Shown here piece by piece: positions 32,966 to 33,279 of a stretch of 33,279 bases of DNA. Source of the DNA: an uncultured Lachnospiraceae bacterium. Lineage in GTDB: Bacteria > Bacillota > Clostridia > Lachnospirales > Lachnospiraceae. How positions within the stretch are numbered: position 1 is the stretch's first letter; each line of letters starts with the position of its first letter. A model generated the notes under the pieces. The model saw nothing but the letters and a program-made list of their open reading frames with translations. It was not told the origin of the DNA and ran no database searches. Made by a program: the position numbers and the translations under genes. Where the stretch lies: positions 1-33,279 of the forward strand of contig CACZQN010000013.1 in NCBI GenBank assembly GCA_902783375.1, read 5' to 3'.

Positions 32966-32994
32966 TTGACAAGATCGGAAAGATGTGATAAACT
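32966..32994 (+). promoter_or_regulatory. rRNA-type promoter P1
   Basis: TTGACA (32966-32971), 17 bases, then TAAACT (32989-32994) with an upstream TG (32986-32987). It is preceded by an A-rich stretch resembling an UP element. It shares the flanking AAAAAAGTGCTTGACAA pattern with P2. Confidence 0.75.
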
Positions 32995-33084
32995 ACAAAA
33001 GTTGCTGCGGATGATATTTCAAACATCCTGGTGACGATCGCATCTAAGCACAAAAACGAATTAAAAAATAATTCAAAAAAGTGC

Positions 33085-33113
33085 TTGACAAACAAAACAA
33101 GATGTGATAGAAT
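33085..33113 (+). promoter_or_regulatory. rRNA-type promoter P2
   Basis: TTGACA (33085-33090), 17 bases, then TAGAAT (33108-33113) with upstream TG (33105-33106) and an A-rich region before it. It is spaced 119 bases from P1 and nearly identical in its core, as in tandem rRNA promoters. Confidence 0.8.
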
Positions 33114-33279
33114 GTCGAAGCCTTCAGTGATGAGGGGCAAGGACAAAGCACTTTGACAATCGAATAGTGAGACAATCTTGAAAATTCAAAAATCAAGATG
33201 GACGTATTTGGAACGTTAAGATCTCGAATCGGTTTACCGATTCGTAGTACTTGGCGAAGCCAAGTACGGCACCATAATC
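33114..33279 (+). other. Structured leader, probably of an rRNA operon
   Basis: No coding frame is convincing. The segment CAAGGACAAAGCACTTTGACAAT (33138-33160; over 20 bases only in total span, core GCACTTTGA) resembles the boxA-containing region of clostridial rRNA leaders. Three hairpins follow: ATCTTGA/TCAAGAT (33175-33181 with 33193-33199), CGAATCGG/CCGATTCG (33225-33232 with 33237-33244) and GTACTTGGC/GCCAAGTAC (33247-33255 with 33259-33267). The window ends before any 16S sequence can be recognised, so the rRNA operon is inferred. Confidence 0.5.

Noticed and set aside
1-33279. CRISPR arrays, insertion sequences, prophage genes
   Set aside because: No regularly spaced repeats, transposase, integrase or phage structural gene was recognised anywhere in the window.

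Overview
The window looks like chromosomal DNA from a Gram-positive anaerobe of the class Clostridia, probably Lachnospiraceae. This is inferred from strong AGGAGG ribosome-binding sites, consensus sigma-A promoters, a TsaB-RimI fusion, DUF208-type QueH, RecD2 next to an MreB-family gene, and tRNA-Ser genes lacking an encoded CCA. No database search was possible, so the taxon is an inference.

Left accessory part (1-3.2 kb): a decayed hybrid histidine kinase survives as a G2-box scrap fused to a receiver-LuxR protein. It is followed by a compact AT-richer operon with a perfect consensus promoter: an HTH regulator and a nucleotidyltransferase overlapping by 11 bp (resembling a toxin-antitoxin pair), then queH. 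Next, on the minus strand (3.2-7.0 kb), come a secreted transglutaminase-like protein translationally coupled to a secreted propeller-like protein, and a small membrane protein. MreB, RecD2 and a CvfB-like S1 protein (7.3-11.5 kb, plus) converge on comF and a nucleotidyltransferase gene (minus).

Central intergenic regions (13.1-13.6 and 15.1-15.7 kb) carry the most unusual non-coding signals. The first holds a 160-nt multi-branched palindromic element closed by a perfect 12-bp stem; a short derivative sharing 20 identical bases lies at 6404-6430. The promoter of an NlpC/P60 cell-wall hydrolase carries three WalR-like TGTAAY hexamers. Four DnaA boxes in one orientation lie just upstream of secA, far from any dnaA gene.

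Housekeeping block (15.7-28.5 kb, all plus): secA, prfB (no programmed frameshift), homoserine dehydrogenase, aspartate kinase, tex, tsaE, tsaB-rimI, an RNase Z-like metallo-hydrolase, tsaD and ispD. This joins protein export, translation termination, aspartate-family amino acid synthesis, tRNA t6A37 modification and isoprenoid synthesis.

Right part (28.7-33.3 kb): two aldo/keto reductases, a flavin reductase-like protein and an iron-sulfur-flavoprotein-like reductase form an operon facing a convergent LysR gene. Two tRNA-Ser genes (UGA, GGA) and tandem near-duplicate rRNA-type promoters with a structured leader follow. The window ends in that leader, presumably just before a 16S rRNA gene.
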